DNA from: a bacterium
GTDB lineage: Bacteria; UBP6; UBA1177
DNA length: 64,000 nucleotides
Direction of reading: 5' to 3'
Assembly: GCA_017538365.1 (NCBI GenBank)
Contig: JAFYIZ010000047.1
Location: 161,331 to 225,330, forward strand
A program made the position numbers and the translations under genes. Every line of letters begins with the position of its first letter. The stretch's first letter is position 1. The notes beneath the pieces are model-generated. The model was not told the DNA's origin, searched no databases, and was given only the letters and a program-made list of their open reading frames with translations. Shown here one piece after another: positions 19,343 through 26,853 of the stretch.

Positions 19343-20506
19343 ATGCTGCTGAACGAATTTATTCCGGTAGATAAAAGCTCGGCGATAAGGGCATTTCTTT
19401 TTTCGCTTTTTACTGATGACGATGTCGAAGTGATCTGCGGCAGCGTTCTTCCCGAAGATGTGATTTCTGCAATTAACTGCCTGAATTTATTCGGTAAAAT
19501 TGTTGAGCAAAATGGCGTGAGTTTCAAAATTTCTAGTAAAGCGAAGAAGCCTGTTAAAGCAATCGACTGCGGAAATTCGGCGACGATGATGCACATTCTG
19601 ATGGGGATTTCGGTTTATCTCGGAGATGATTTTGAACTCACAGGTGACAAATCCTTAATGTCGCGTAATCACAGCGATTTTTCTGAGGCTGCAAAACTTT
19701 ATCACGGAAATTTTGTTGAAACAACTCTCACGAAAGAGAGTGCCCAGCTCAAGTCTTTTCACCTGATCTCGATGCTGAAGAACGGCGGAAAACTTCATTT
19801 TAAGAGCAGGACACGCAGGAATACCGAAGATCTTCTCACCAAAATGGGGGCGAAAATCGTTGAAAATCAGAATTGCATTGAAGTTTTTTCCCTTGAAACT
19901 CTGCACGGCTATTCAGTTGAGATCAAACTTGATCCGTCGTCAGCTTTCATTACCGCGTGCGCCGCTTTTGTTTTCGGAAGATCGTTTGAAATTTCAAATA
20001 TTTATCACGATGATTCGCGCATGACACCTTTTCTGTTGCTTCAAAATGCCGGTTTTGACATAAAGATCGAAGAAGATGCTGATTCTTTCAAAGTTTCCGG
20101 AACTCCGCTTTGCAAAGAAATGCACGATATAAATGTTTCTAAAGATCAAGTTGCCGAGATCATTGATGAAATACCTTTTATTGCCTTCATTGTGGCACGA
20201 ATCGGAAAAACATTCACAGTAAAAAATGCATCGTGGCTCAGAAACAAGGAGAGCGACCGCATCAGCGAGAGCGTAAAGAGGTTTTCTCTTACGTTTGAAA
20301 CTGAGGAGTTTACCGATGGTTTCAGCGTTTCAGGTGCTGCAGGACACGCTTTGAAAGGCGATATCCCGCACAGTTTTGATCACAGGATGGAGATGCTTTC
20401 AAGTTTGATAGCACTTGATAACGGTGTAGATTTTAAAATGAATGCTTCCTATAAAATTTCATTTCCAAAATTTTACGAACTTTTTAAATATTTGAAAAAT
20501 GACTAA
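19343..20506 (+). CDS. aroA: 3-phosphoshikimate 1-carboxyvinyltransferase (EPSP synthase), divergent (387 aa)
   Basis: Sixth step of the shikimate pathway: joins PEP to shikimate 3-phosphate. Seen: VDKSSAIRA (9-17) for the N-terminal substrate Lys/Ser/Arg, CGNSATMM for the GNAGTA loop, ESAQLKS, DPSSAFITACA, IDEIPF, LRNKESDRIS and DHRMEM. These match the order of EPSP synthase motifs. The chain is about 40 residues shorter than the E. coli enzyme, and the last motif is YKISFPKF where the family normally has K-S/T-F-P, so the conserved Lys directly before SFP is displaced by one residue. I start at ATG 19343 (GAGAGG upstream); 19301 would be within the promoter. It overlaps aroQ by 8 bases, consistent with shared aromatic amino acid function. 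Confidence 0.85.
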   Translation: MLLNEFIPVDKSSAIRAFLFSLFTDDDVEVICGSVLPEDVISAINCLNLFGKIVEQNGVSFKISSKAKKPVKAIDCGNSATMMHILMGISVYLGDDFELTGDKSLMSRNHSDFSEAAKLYHGNFVETTLTKESAQLKSFHLISMLKNGGKLHFKSRTRRNTEDLLTKMGAKIVENQNCIEVFSLETLHGYSVEIKLDPSSAFITACAAFVFGRSFEISNIYHDDSRMTPFLLLQNAGFDIKIEEDADSFKVSGTPLCKEMHDINVSKDQVAEIIDEIPFIAFIVARIGKTFTVKNASWLRNKESDRISESVKRFSLTFETEEFTDGFSVSGAAGHALKGDIPHSFDHRMEMLSSLIALDNGVDFKMNASYKISFPKFYELFKYLKND

Positions 20507-20747
20507 TGAAATCAAAGAGTTAAGAGCTAAACTCGATTTGCTTGATGACAAAATTTCCGATCTCATTTCGGAAAGAGTCAAAACCGCAAGAAAAATCGTT
20601 GAAATCAAAGGCAGAAACGATATGCCGAAAGACGATTTTTCAAGAGAAAGCGCTATTTTGAATCGTATTTCGGAACTTCACCCCGAAAATTCGGAACTTT
20701 TGAAAGAAATCTACGGGAGAATATTCGATTGGGTGAAAAATCACTAA
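20499..20747 (+). CDS. aroQ: Chorismate mutase, AroQ type II monofunctional (82 aa)
   Basis: All-helical enzyme converting chorismate to prephenate. The pattern ELRAKLDLLDDKI, SERVKTARKIVEIK and the later short helix with ESAILNRI gives the Arg, Lys and second Arg expected for the AroQ active site. At 82 residues it is a stand-alone domain, not fused to prephenate dehydratase or DAHP synthase. Its ATG lies inside the end of aroA (8-base overlap) and its own 3' end overlaps the phospholipase D-like gene by 19 bases. The pair aroA-aroQ brackets chorismate, although aroC is not in the window. Cytoplasmic. Confidence 0.82.
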   Translation: MTNEIKELRAKLDLLDDKISDLISERVKTARKIVEIKGRNDMPKDDFSRESAILNRISELHPENSELLKEIYGRIFDWVKNH

Positions 20748-21784
20748 ATAAGGGAAAATATTTAAGAAAATTAGAATTTATCCTTATAGTTTCAATCTCT
20801 TTTTTCCTCTATTTTCTGCTGAAAGAGACGCCTCAAAAAGAGGAAATTCCCAAAATTCAGGAGCCGGAAACCGTTCACGCTCAAGTTGAGCCGGAAAAGC
20901 CTGAAACTGAAGAAAAAATTTCAGTTTATTTCGACAGAGACGTTCAAACAATAGTTGAAAAAATGATAAAAAGTGCCCAAAAAACGATCGATGCGGCGAC
21001 TTACACTTATTCTCGGAATGAAATAACGGAACTTTTGGAAAAGCAGGCTTCAGAAGGAGTGAAAGTGCGTCTTGCGGCGGGAAAAAACAAGGATAAAACT
21101 CTTCCCGCGTTCGATTTTTCGCTCGCAAAAACGGATAAAGGGATCTATCACCCGAAATTTTTCGTTTTTGATGACAAGGACGTGCTGATCCTTTCTGCAA
21201 ATATCTCTTCTTCATCTGACGCTTCGAACAACGCCGTTCTTTTCAGAAACGTTCCCGAGGCAGCCGCGATACTTAGAAGCGAGATCGACGATGTTTTTGC
21301 AGGAATTGTCGGAAAAAGGTGCGCTGAAGGCTGCGGTACTGAGATCGGAACGATAATTTTCAATCCGGGAAAGGGTTGTGTGAAGGTGCGCGACGAATTT
21401 CTTGCCGCAGAAAAATCGGTAAAAGGGGCGGTTTATACCGTGACACAGAAAAATCCGATCATCACAGGGCTTAAAAAAGCGGTTAAGCGCGGTATCGGGG
21501 TGCAGCTCATCATAGACAACTGGCGCGGAGAAGACGGAAAAATCGTAAATAAAAAAGCGGCGAATTACCTTGAAAGTATCGGTATAAAACTCAAATACGA
21601 CGAGCCAGAAAGCCGTGACGAGCATCTTTTTCACCACAAATTCGCCGAGATCGATGAAAAAACGGCAGTTTTCGGATCAATGAACTGGACCGCTTCGGCG
21701 TGTTACAGAAACCGCGAAATAATCGTCATTTCAAAAGATCCGTTCATTGCTGCCTCTTTTGCCGGTTATTTCGATAAATTCTGA
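20729..21784 (+). CDS. Membrane-anchored phospholipase D-like protein with two HKD motifs (351 aa)
   Basis: One N-terminal membrane segment (about 13-29) is followed by a P/E/K-rich linker and a soluble PLD-fold domain. Both catalytic motifs are visible: HPKFFVFDD near 130 (HxKxxxxD) followed by ANISSSSD, and HHKFAEID near 307 followed by GSMNWTASA. Such proteins act as phosphodiesterases on lipids or nucleic acids; anchored versions include cardiolipin synthase-like and Nuc-like nucleases. The lack of a second membrane helix and the GS-NWT motif make an exported nuclease-like enzyme at least as likely as cardiolipin synthase. Start is a TTG at 20729 with GGGAGA about 10 bases upstream, inside aroQ. 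Confidence 0.82.
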   Translation: MGEKSLNKGKYLRKLEFILIVSISFFLYFLLKETPQKEEIPKIQEPETVHAQVEPEKPETEEKISVYFDRDVQTIVEKMIKSAQKTIDAATYTYSRNEITELLEKQASEGVKVRLAAGKNKDKTLPAFDFSLAKTDKGIYHPKFFVFDDKDVLILSANISSSSDASNNAVLFRNVPEAAAILRSEIDDVFAGIVGKRCAEGCGTEIGTIIFNPGKGCVKVRDEFLAAEKSVKGAVYTVTQKNPIITGLKKAVKRGIGVQLIIDNWRGEDGKIVNKKAANYLESIGIKLKYDEPESRDEHLFHHKFAEIDEKTAVFGSMNWTASACYRNREIIVISKDPFIAASFAGYFDKF

Positions 21785-21864
21785 TTTTTTGTTCAGCCGA
21801 TTTCTTTGTAAAAATTTTCAAACAATATAAAGTGCCCTGTTTTTGTGAATTGAAGGAGGTAAAA

Positions 21865-23670
21865 ATGAAGCCGGCGCTTAAAGAACTTAAACCGAAAGAT
21901 TTGAGATACTATCCCGAACTTGCCAAATATAAAGGCAAAACTACCAAAGATATCAAGCCAGTTTCGCTTTTTTCATTCCAGAAAAGGGGATTCGAAGCGC
22001 TTGATTTCGGAATGGATGTCCGCAAAAAAGGTTTCAATATTTATGTCGCAGGAGATCCGGGAAGCGGAAAAACTTCGAATGTAAAGAAATATATCGAGGA
22101 TGTCGCAAAGCATCTGCCTGTTCCCGATGATCTGCTTTATGTTTACAACTTCGAGGATTACGATTCGCCGAACATGCTTTTCATGAAGGCGGGAAGCGGC
22201 GAAAAGTTCATCAAAGACATGGACGAGCTTCTTGACGGCTTCATCGAACAGATTCCGAGACAGATGGAAAGCGAGAATTTCGAGAGTCTGCGTGCCGAAG
22301 TAGCCCAGACATACCGCGACAGAATGCAGAAAAGTTATAATGAACTTGAAGCAGAGGCGGCAAAACTCGATTTCGCACTGAGTTCTACCGAAAACGGTCT
22401 TGTGCTGAATCCGATAGTTGACGGAAAACCGATAAACAAAGAGGAATACGAGTCTCTTGACGAAAGCAACAAAGAAAAAATAAGGAAAAACGAGAGCGCG
22501 CTTCAGGAAAAGCTGATTGCATATTTCCATCAGGACAGAAAGAACGAGAAGGAATACAAGGAAAAAATGAGCGATCTGCAGCGCACGACTGTTAAAAAGA
22601 TAATTTCCGAGCCGCTGAACGACCTTGCTAAAAAATACGGCAAAAATGAAGGAGTCAGGGAATATCTCGATTCGATCGCAGAGTTTACAATCAATAACTT
22701 TTCCGATTTTTTCACTTACCGCGATTTCCTCGAAGGAAAAGTCGATCCGATGAAGACGCTTATTCCCGATTTTAAGGAATACAAGGTCAATCTGCTCATC
22801 AACAACAAGGATCTGAAAGGAGCTCCGGTAATTTACGAGACAAATCCGACTTTCCAGAACATCATCGGATATTTCGAATACGAAGAGAACCACAATTCGC
22901 TTTTCACCGATTTCACGAGGCTGAAACCGGGTGCTCTGCACCGCGCAAACGGCGGATTTCTGATAATCCAGGCCGACGACATTCTGAAAAACTACTACGC
23001 ATGGACCGCTTTGAAACGCGCTGTCCGCAACAGGTTGATAAAAATCGAGGATATGGACGCAGATTTCAAATACCGCGTGATTTCAGCACCTAATCCTGAG
23101 GCTGTTCCGCTTGAAATCAAGGTCGTTCTTATCGGAGACGAAGAAATTTACCATCTGCTTTACGAGCGTGACCCCGAGTTTAGGCGTATTTTCAAGGTCA
23201 AAGCTGATTTTGAGTCCGTTGTCGATGTCAACGCTTCAACGACAGACACTCTCATCGGTTTCATTTCGAGAATCGTCAACGACGACTGCGAGCTTCCGTT
23301 CGATCTGTCGGCTATAAGAAGACTTCTTTTCTATAGTTCGAGACGCGCCGAAGACCAGACAAAATACAGAGTTCACGCAAGCGATATCGTTGAAATCATT
23401 GTGGAAGCTGTTTACTGGGCGCAGCACAAAAACAAGAAAGTGGTTTCGGAAGACATGGTTATTACCGCGATAGAAAGCCGCGAAAAAAGATACGACAGAT
23501 TCCGCGAACACTACTTCGAATCGATAAAGAAAGGAACGATTCTGATAGATGTCAAAGGAGCGAAAGTAGGGCAGATCAACGGTCTTGCGGTTTATCAGAT
23601 AGGCGATTTCAGTTTCGGAATCCCGTCGAGAATCACGGCTAAGGCTTTGCAGGTCAGAGAGAGATCGTAA
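21865..23670 (+). CDS. Lon-type AAA protease, N-terminal/ATPase part of a frameshifted gene (601 aa to premature stop)
   Basis: AAA ATPase half of a LonB/LonC-like protease (the AAA_32 plus Lon C-terminal architecture of about 800 residues). Walker A GDPGSGKT is at 63-70 and a long helical insertion occupies about 150-270. GGFLIIQADD near 355 and PNPEAVPLEIKVVLIGDEE near 415-435 are the usual segments preceding the protease domain. The frame ends at TAA 23668-23670 shortly after SRITAKAL. The sequence from 23649 onward in the next frame continues the family pattern (GQREIVNIERE, then the protease domain). Restoring one T within GCTTTG (23644-23649) fuses both frames into one protein. ATG at 21865 has AAGGAGG upstream; the earlier ATG at 21832 does not. 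Confidence 0.85.
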   Translation: MKPALKELKPKDLRYYPELAKYKGKTTKDIKPVSLFSFQKRGFEALDFGMDVRKKGFNIYVAGDPGSGKTSNVKKYIEDVAKHLPVPDDLLYVYNFEDYDSPNMLFMKAGSGEKFIKDMDELLDGFIEQIPRQMESENFESLRAEVAQTYRDRMQKSYNELEAEAAKLDFALSSTENGLVLNPIVDGKPINKEEYESLDESNKEKIRKNESALQEKLIAYFHQDRKNEKEYKEKMSDLQRTTVKKIISEPLNDLAKKYGKNEGVREYLDSIAEFTINNFSDFFTYRDFLEGKVDPMKTLIPDFKEYKVNLLINNKDLKGAPVIYETNPTFQNIIGYFEYEENHNSLFTDFTRLKPGALHRANGGFLIIQADDILKNYYAWTALKRAVRNRLIKIEDMDADFKYRVISAPNPEAVPLEIKVVLIGDEEIYHLLYERDPEFRRIFKVKADFESVVDVNASTTDTLIGFISRIVNDDCELPFDLSAIRRLLFYSSRRAEDQTKYRVHASDIVEIIVEAVYWAQHKNKKVVSEDMVITAIESREKRYDRFREHYFESIKKGTILIDVKGAKVGQINGLAVYQIGDFSFGIPSRITAKALQVRERS

Positions 23671-23687
23671 ATATCGAGCGCGAAGCG

Positions 23688-24245
23688 ATGCTTTCAGGTG
23701 CTATTCACGACAAAGGTTCAATGATTTTGGCAGGTTACCTGGGCGGGCTCTTTGCTGTCAAAAAGCCGCTTTCTTTCTCAGCTTCAATCGCGTTCGAGCA
23801 GAGTTACGGCGGAGTCGACGGCGACAGTGCAAGTTCAACCGAGCTTTACGCGCTCATGTCGGCACTCGGCGATGTTCCGATAAAGCAGTCGATCGCAGTC
23901 ACCGGTTCAATCAACCAGATGGGTGAAATTCAGCCTATAGGCGGTGTAAATGAAAAGATTGAAGGCTTCTTTGAAATCTGCAATCTTCGCGGACTTACTG
24001 GCGATCAAGGTGTCATGATCCCGATTCAGAATGTTGCGAACCTCAACCTAAGCGATGATGTTGTCAAAGCGGTCGAAAACGGCAAATTCCACATTTACGC
24101 AATCAAGAACGTTCTTGAAGGAATCGAGATTCTGACCGGTGTTCCGGCGGGAACGAGAGGAAAAGACGGCAAATTCACGAAAGGTTCGGTCTTTGAAAAA
24201 ATAGATGCAAAACTTGAAGCACTCAGAGGAGACGGAGAGAAATAA
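23688..24245 (+). CDS. Lon-type AAA protease, C-terminal proteolytic domain of the same frameshifted gene (185 aa from first ATG)
   Basis: Reads as the S16 protease domain of Lon: HDKGSMILAGYL, the catalytic Ser in VDGDSASSTE, SIAVTGSINQMGEIQPIGG and the catalytic Lys in GGVNEKIEGF. The domain needs the preceding residues encoded from about 23649 in this frame (AGQREIVNIERE), so the ATG at 23688 is an internal methionine and not a true start; no ribosome site precedes it. Together with 21865-23670 this is one gene with a one-base deficit, caused by a sequencing or assembly error, a real mutation, or less likely recoding. Both catalytic residues are intact, suggesting either an error or a very recent lesion. 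Confidence 0.85.
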   Translation: MLSGAIHDKGSMILAGYLGGLFAVKKPLSFSASIAFEQSYGGVDGDSASSTELYALMSALGDVPIKQSIAVTGSINQMGEIQPIGGVNEKIEGFFEICNLRGLTGDQGVMIPIQNVANLNLSDDVVKAVENGKFHIYAIKNVLEGIEILTGVPAGTRGKDGKFTKGSVFEKIDAKLEALRGDGEK

Positions 24246-24532
24246 TGTCAACAGTAAACATCAACTACAAACCGGCAAAACCGGAAGAATACGTCTGGAA
24301 CTGGATTGATGAGAATCTTGAAAAAATGGTGGCGAGAAAAGTTCCGACCGAAAACATAAGACTTGTTATTGATAAACCAAGACAAGTTGTTGAATTTAAA
24401 GGAAAAACAATCGCTGGACTTATGACTTTCAAAGAAGGCGTGATCGATATGAACATTGAAATTCCGCTTCTTTACAGAATGTTCGGTCAAACGATCAGAA
24501 CTTCGATTCTCGATATTCTTAAATCTATGTAA
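24245..24532 (+). CDS. Small conserved-looking protein of unknown function (95 aa)
   Basis: Starts on the last base of the Lon stop codon (TAATG arrangement) with GGAG-containing sequence just upstream, so it is coupled to the protease gene. No signal peptide and no membrane segment. The first 40 residues look helical (WNWIDENLEKMV), the rest beta-alpha, ending ILDILKSM. The segment KPRQVVEFKGKTI and IDMNIEIP suggests a compact soluble fold. I do not recognise the family. Position directly behind an AAA protease makes an adaptor, substrate or regulator conceivable, but that is only a location argument. A cyclophilin gene follows 14 bases later. Confidence 0.65.
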   Translation: MSTVNINYKPAKPEEYVWNWIDENLEKMVARKVPTENIRLVIDKPRQVVEFKGKTIAGLMTFKEGVIDMNIEIPLLYRMFGQTIRTSILDILKSM

Positions 24533-24546
24533 TTTGGGAGTTTGAA

Positions 24547-25227
24547 ATGAAAAAAAGTTTTAAAATTATTGCTGTTTTTTTGTTATTAGCGGCTCTTTTT
24601 CTTGCCGTTTCCTGCGGCGAATCAGAGAAAAAGCCCGATCCGCTTGAAATCACCCACAAAGTTCTGCTTGAAACAAGCGAAGGAAACATCACGCTCGGTC
24701 TTTACGGCAACGGAATGCCTGTCACGGTAGAAAATTTCATCGGCTATGTTGACCGCGGCTTCTACAACGGTCTTATTTTCCACAGAGTTGTAAAAGGTTT
24801 TGTAATTCAGGGCGGCGGACTTGATGAAAATCTGAACGAAAAAGAGACACTTCCGCCGATAAAACTTGAAATGCCGCCGAGTGCCGAAGTAAAGGACGAA
24901 TCAGGCAAAGTCACAGGCAGAAAACTTCTTATAAGCCACGACAAATACACTCTTGCAATGGCGAGAAGGCGTGATCCCGACAGCGCTGCAAGCCAGTTCT
25001 ACATCACGCTCGAAGCGACTCACAACCTCGATCCGAATCCGAGTTTTGACCAGCCCAACGGCTATGCTCCTTTCGGAAAAGTTCTCGAGGGTTTTGAAGT
25101 CGTTGACAAAATCGGAGCAAAACCGGTAACGAATAAAAACATGTATCAGGGTGTTCCGGTCGAAAACGTAAAAATCGTAAAAATGAGCGTTGTTGCAAGA
25201 CCACAGCCGAAAGAGGAGAAAAAATAA
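24547..25227 (+). CDS. Peptidyl-prolyl cis-trans isomerase, cyclophilin type, lipoprotein (226 aa)
   Basis: Signal peptide with lipobox AVSC at about residue 23, so it is lipid-anchored outside the cytoplasmic membrane and probably helps fold exported proteins. Cyclophilin motifs are intact: VENFIGYVDRGFYNGLIFHRVVKGF is interrupted here only for length, with the active-site Arg in FHRVV. VIQGGG and LAMARRRDPDSAASQFYI follow (the QFYI region binds substrate). A short insertion (about 95-125) carries extra charged residues before LAMAR, as in longer bacterial forms. GGGAG precedes the ATG. Its TAA overlaps the queD ATG by one base, so it is in the same transcript as queD, rppH and mazG. Confidence 0.9.
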   Translation: MKKSFKIIAVFLLLAALFLAVSCGESEKKPDPLEITHKVLLETSEGNITLGLYGNGMPVTVENFIGYVDRGFYNGLIFHRVVKGFVIQGGGLDENLNEKETLPPIKLEMPPSAEVKDESGKVTGRKLLISHDKYTLAMARRRDPDSAASQFYITLEATHNLDPNPSFDQPNGYAPFGKVLEGFEVVDKIGAKPVTNKNMYQGVPVENVKIVKMSVVARPQPKEEKK

Positions 25228-25604
25228 TGAAACTTGAAGTTTACCGCGAGGTGCAGTTTTCTTCGGCGCACCGGCTCAGAAACTATCACGGAAAATGCGA
25301 GAATATGCACGGTCACAACTGGCGCGTACGCCTTTTCGTAACGAGGGAAAATCTTGATGAAACGGGCTTTGTCATGGATTTCAAGGTTCTTGATGCCGTT
25401 TTGAAGAAGATTATGGAGCTTCTTGACCATAAGGATTTAAATTCATTGGAAGAATTTCAAACGGTCAATCCGACTGCCGAAAACATCGCCCTCCTTATTT
25501 TCAGACTTGCCGAAAAAGAAATCTCAGCAATCGATAAAGAAGTGAAAGTTTCAAAGGTCAGTGTCTGGGAAAGCGATAAATCCTGTGCAATAGTCGAGGC
25601 GTAA
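25227..25604 (+). CDS. queD: 6-carboxytetrahydropterin synthase QueD / PTPS family (125 aa)
   Basis: Makes 6-carboxy-5,6,7,8-tetrahydropterin from dihydroneopterin triphosphate on the route to queuosine. Zinc ligands His15, His28 and His30 (in SSAHRL and MHGHNW) and the catalytic Cys24 are visible, together with DHKDLN, TAEN (Glu) and the terminal VWES segment with its Glu. Length is typical of QueD. Its ATG overlaps the cyclophilin stop codon. No other queuosine gene (queC, queE, queF) is in the window, so this may be a scattered pathway. A different member of the PTPS family is possible but the CxxxHGH spacing favours QueD. Confidence 0.88.
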   Translation: MKLEVYREVQFSSAHRLRNYHGKCENMHGHNWRVRLFVTRENLDETGFVMDFKVLDAVLKKIMELLDHKDLNSLEEFQTVNPTAENIALLIFRLAEKEISAIDKEVKVSKVSVWESDKSCAIVEA

Positions 25605-25605
25605 A

Positions 25606-26061
25606 GTGAATTTAAGACAAAATGCTGCGGCAGTAATCGAGAACAGTGAAGGGCTGATTCTGGCATGCGAAAGGCGCAATATCAGAGGTGCTTGGCAGGT
25701 TCCTCAGGGTGGAATAGACGAGGGCGAAAGCGCTGAAGAGGCTGTTCTGCGTGAAGTCAGGGAAGAGACGGGGATCGACAGTAAATTTTTGAAAATTGTG
25801 GCAAAATCTTCAAAAGTCTCCTACCTTTTTCCTCACACTGTGAGCTGGAAATCCAACAAGGGAAAATATGATGGTCAGGAACAGGTCTATTTTCATCTGA
25901 AAATTGCCGATTCTGGCTGGAAACTTGCTGAAGAAACCGAAGAATTCGTTTCTTTCGAGTGGATTACCAGAAAAGAGATGATAGAGCGCATCGTTCCGTT
26001 CAAAAAAGATTGTTATGTCAAGGCTTTTAAAGAGCTTTTCGGAGAAGATTATGAAAACTGA
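25606..26061 (+). CDS. rppH: RNA pyrophosphohydrolase-type Nudix hydrolase (151 aa)
   Basis: Nudix hydrolase of the RppH/Ap4A hydrolase group, expected to remove pyrophosphate from 5' ends of transcripts or cleave diadenosine polyphosphates. The Nudix box occupies 35-57 (GGIDEGE, then REVREETGI), preceded by GAWQVPQ, the segment that distinguishes RppH-like enzymes. YDGQEQVYF and FVSFEWI further on also match. The start is GTG at 25606, one base after the queD stop codon; MNLRQNAAAVI aligns with RppH N-termini. It overlaps mazG by 11 bases. Confidence 0.85.
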   Translation: MNLRQNAAAVIENSEGLILACERRNIRGAWQVPQGGIDEGESAEEAVLREVREETGIDSKFLKIVAKSSKVSYLFPHTVSWKSNKGKYDGQEQVYFHLKIADSGWKLAEETEEFVSFEWITRKEMIERIVPFKKDCYVKAFKELFGEDYEN

Positions 26062-26839
26062 AAAAATAGAAAAACTGCTTGAAGTCATGCGGACTCTCCG
26101 CGGCGAACACGGCTGTCCGTGGGACAGGGAACAGACTATTCAGAGCCTTAGACCATACATCATCGAGGAGGCTTTCGAAACTGTCGAGGCGCTTGACGAA
26201 TTCGACAGAGACAAGCCGGAAACACTCGCAGAACTTAAAAAAGAACTCGGAGATCTGCTTCTTCAGGTTGTTTTCGTCTCGCAGATTGCAAGTGAAGAAG
26301 GGCTTTTTAATTTCGAAGATGTCGCTGAGGCGATCACGGCAAAACTCATAACTCGTCACCCGCATGTTTTCGGAGACGAAAAAGTAGCTGACAGCGCGGA
26401 AGTGCTCAAAAATTGGAACCTCATCAAGAAAAACAAGGAAAGCCGCAAACATCTGCTTGACGGAATTCCGAAGTCAATGCCTTCCGTCCTGATTTCGCAA
26501 AGGTATGCATCGCGTGCTGCAAGTGTCGGATTCGACTGGAAAAATGCCGAAGATACATGGAAAAAAGTCGAGGAAGAAAAGGCTGAACTTGTTGAGGCGG
26601 TTCAGCAGGGAAATCCTGACCACATCGAAGAAGAATTCGGAGACCTCATGTTCGCACTTGTCAACTACGGCAGAAAACTCGGGCTCGACAGCGAAAAGGC
26701 CCTTAAAAGATGTGCCGGAAAGTTCAAAGCGCGTTTTGACGAGATGGAAAACCTCGATCCAACATTCGTCGAAGGGGGCAAACCGCTTGAAGAACTTGAA
26801 GAGTTGTGGCTCAAAGCGAAAAAGAATCTGAAAAAGTAA
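26051..26839 (+). CDS. mazG: Nucleoside triphosphate pyrophosphohydrolase MazG (262 aa)
   Basis: All-alpha NTP pyrophosphohydrolase that clears abnormal or excess nucleoside triphosphates. Two MazG domains: the first with GCPWDREQT, EEAFE and ELGDLLLQVVFVS (acidic Mg2+ ligands), the second with EEEKAELVEAV and EEEFGDLMFAL. Full E. coli-like two-domain length. I start at ATG 26051 (GGAGAAG upstream), which overlaps rppH by 11 bases; the ORF opens earlier at 26015 but that lies deep in rppH. Two adjacent nucleotide-cleaning enzymes (RppH and MazG) form a plausible housekeeping unit. Confidence 0.92.
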   Translation: MKTEKIEKLLEVMRTLRGEHGCPWDREQTIQSLRPYIIEEAFETVEALDEFDRDKPETLAELKKELGDLLLQVVFVSQIASEEGLFNFEDVAEAITAKLITRHPHVFGDEKVADSAEVLKNWNLIKKNKESRKHLLDGIPKSMPSVLISQRYASRAASVGFDWKNAEDTWKKVEEEKAELVEAVQQGNPDHIEEEFGDLMFALVNYGRKLGLDSEKALKRCAGKFKARFDEMENLDPTFVEGGKPLEELEELWLKAKKNLKK

Positions 26840-26853
26840 TTTGGGTATATAAA

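Noticed and set aside
21973-22941. 322-codon minus-strand frame
   Set aside because: Antisense to the Lon-type ATPase domain; Phe/Ile/Arg-rich shadow without motifs or ribosome site.
23640-23690. Programmed frameshift in the Lon-type gene
   Set aside because: No X-XXY-YYZ slippery heptamer, no clear downstream hairpin and no upstream Shine-Dalgarno-like stimulator. A plain one-base loss explains it better.
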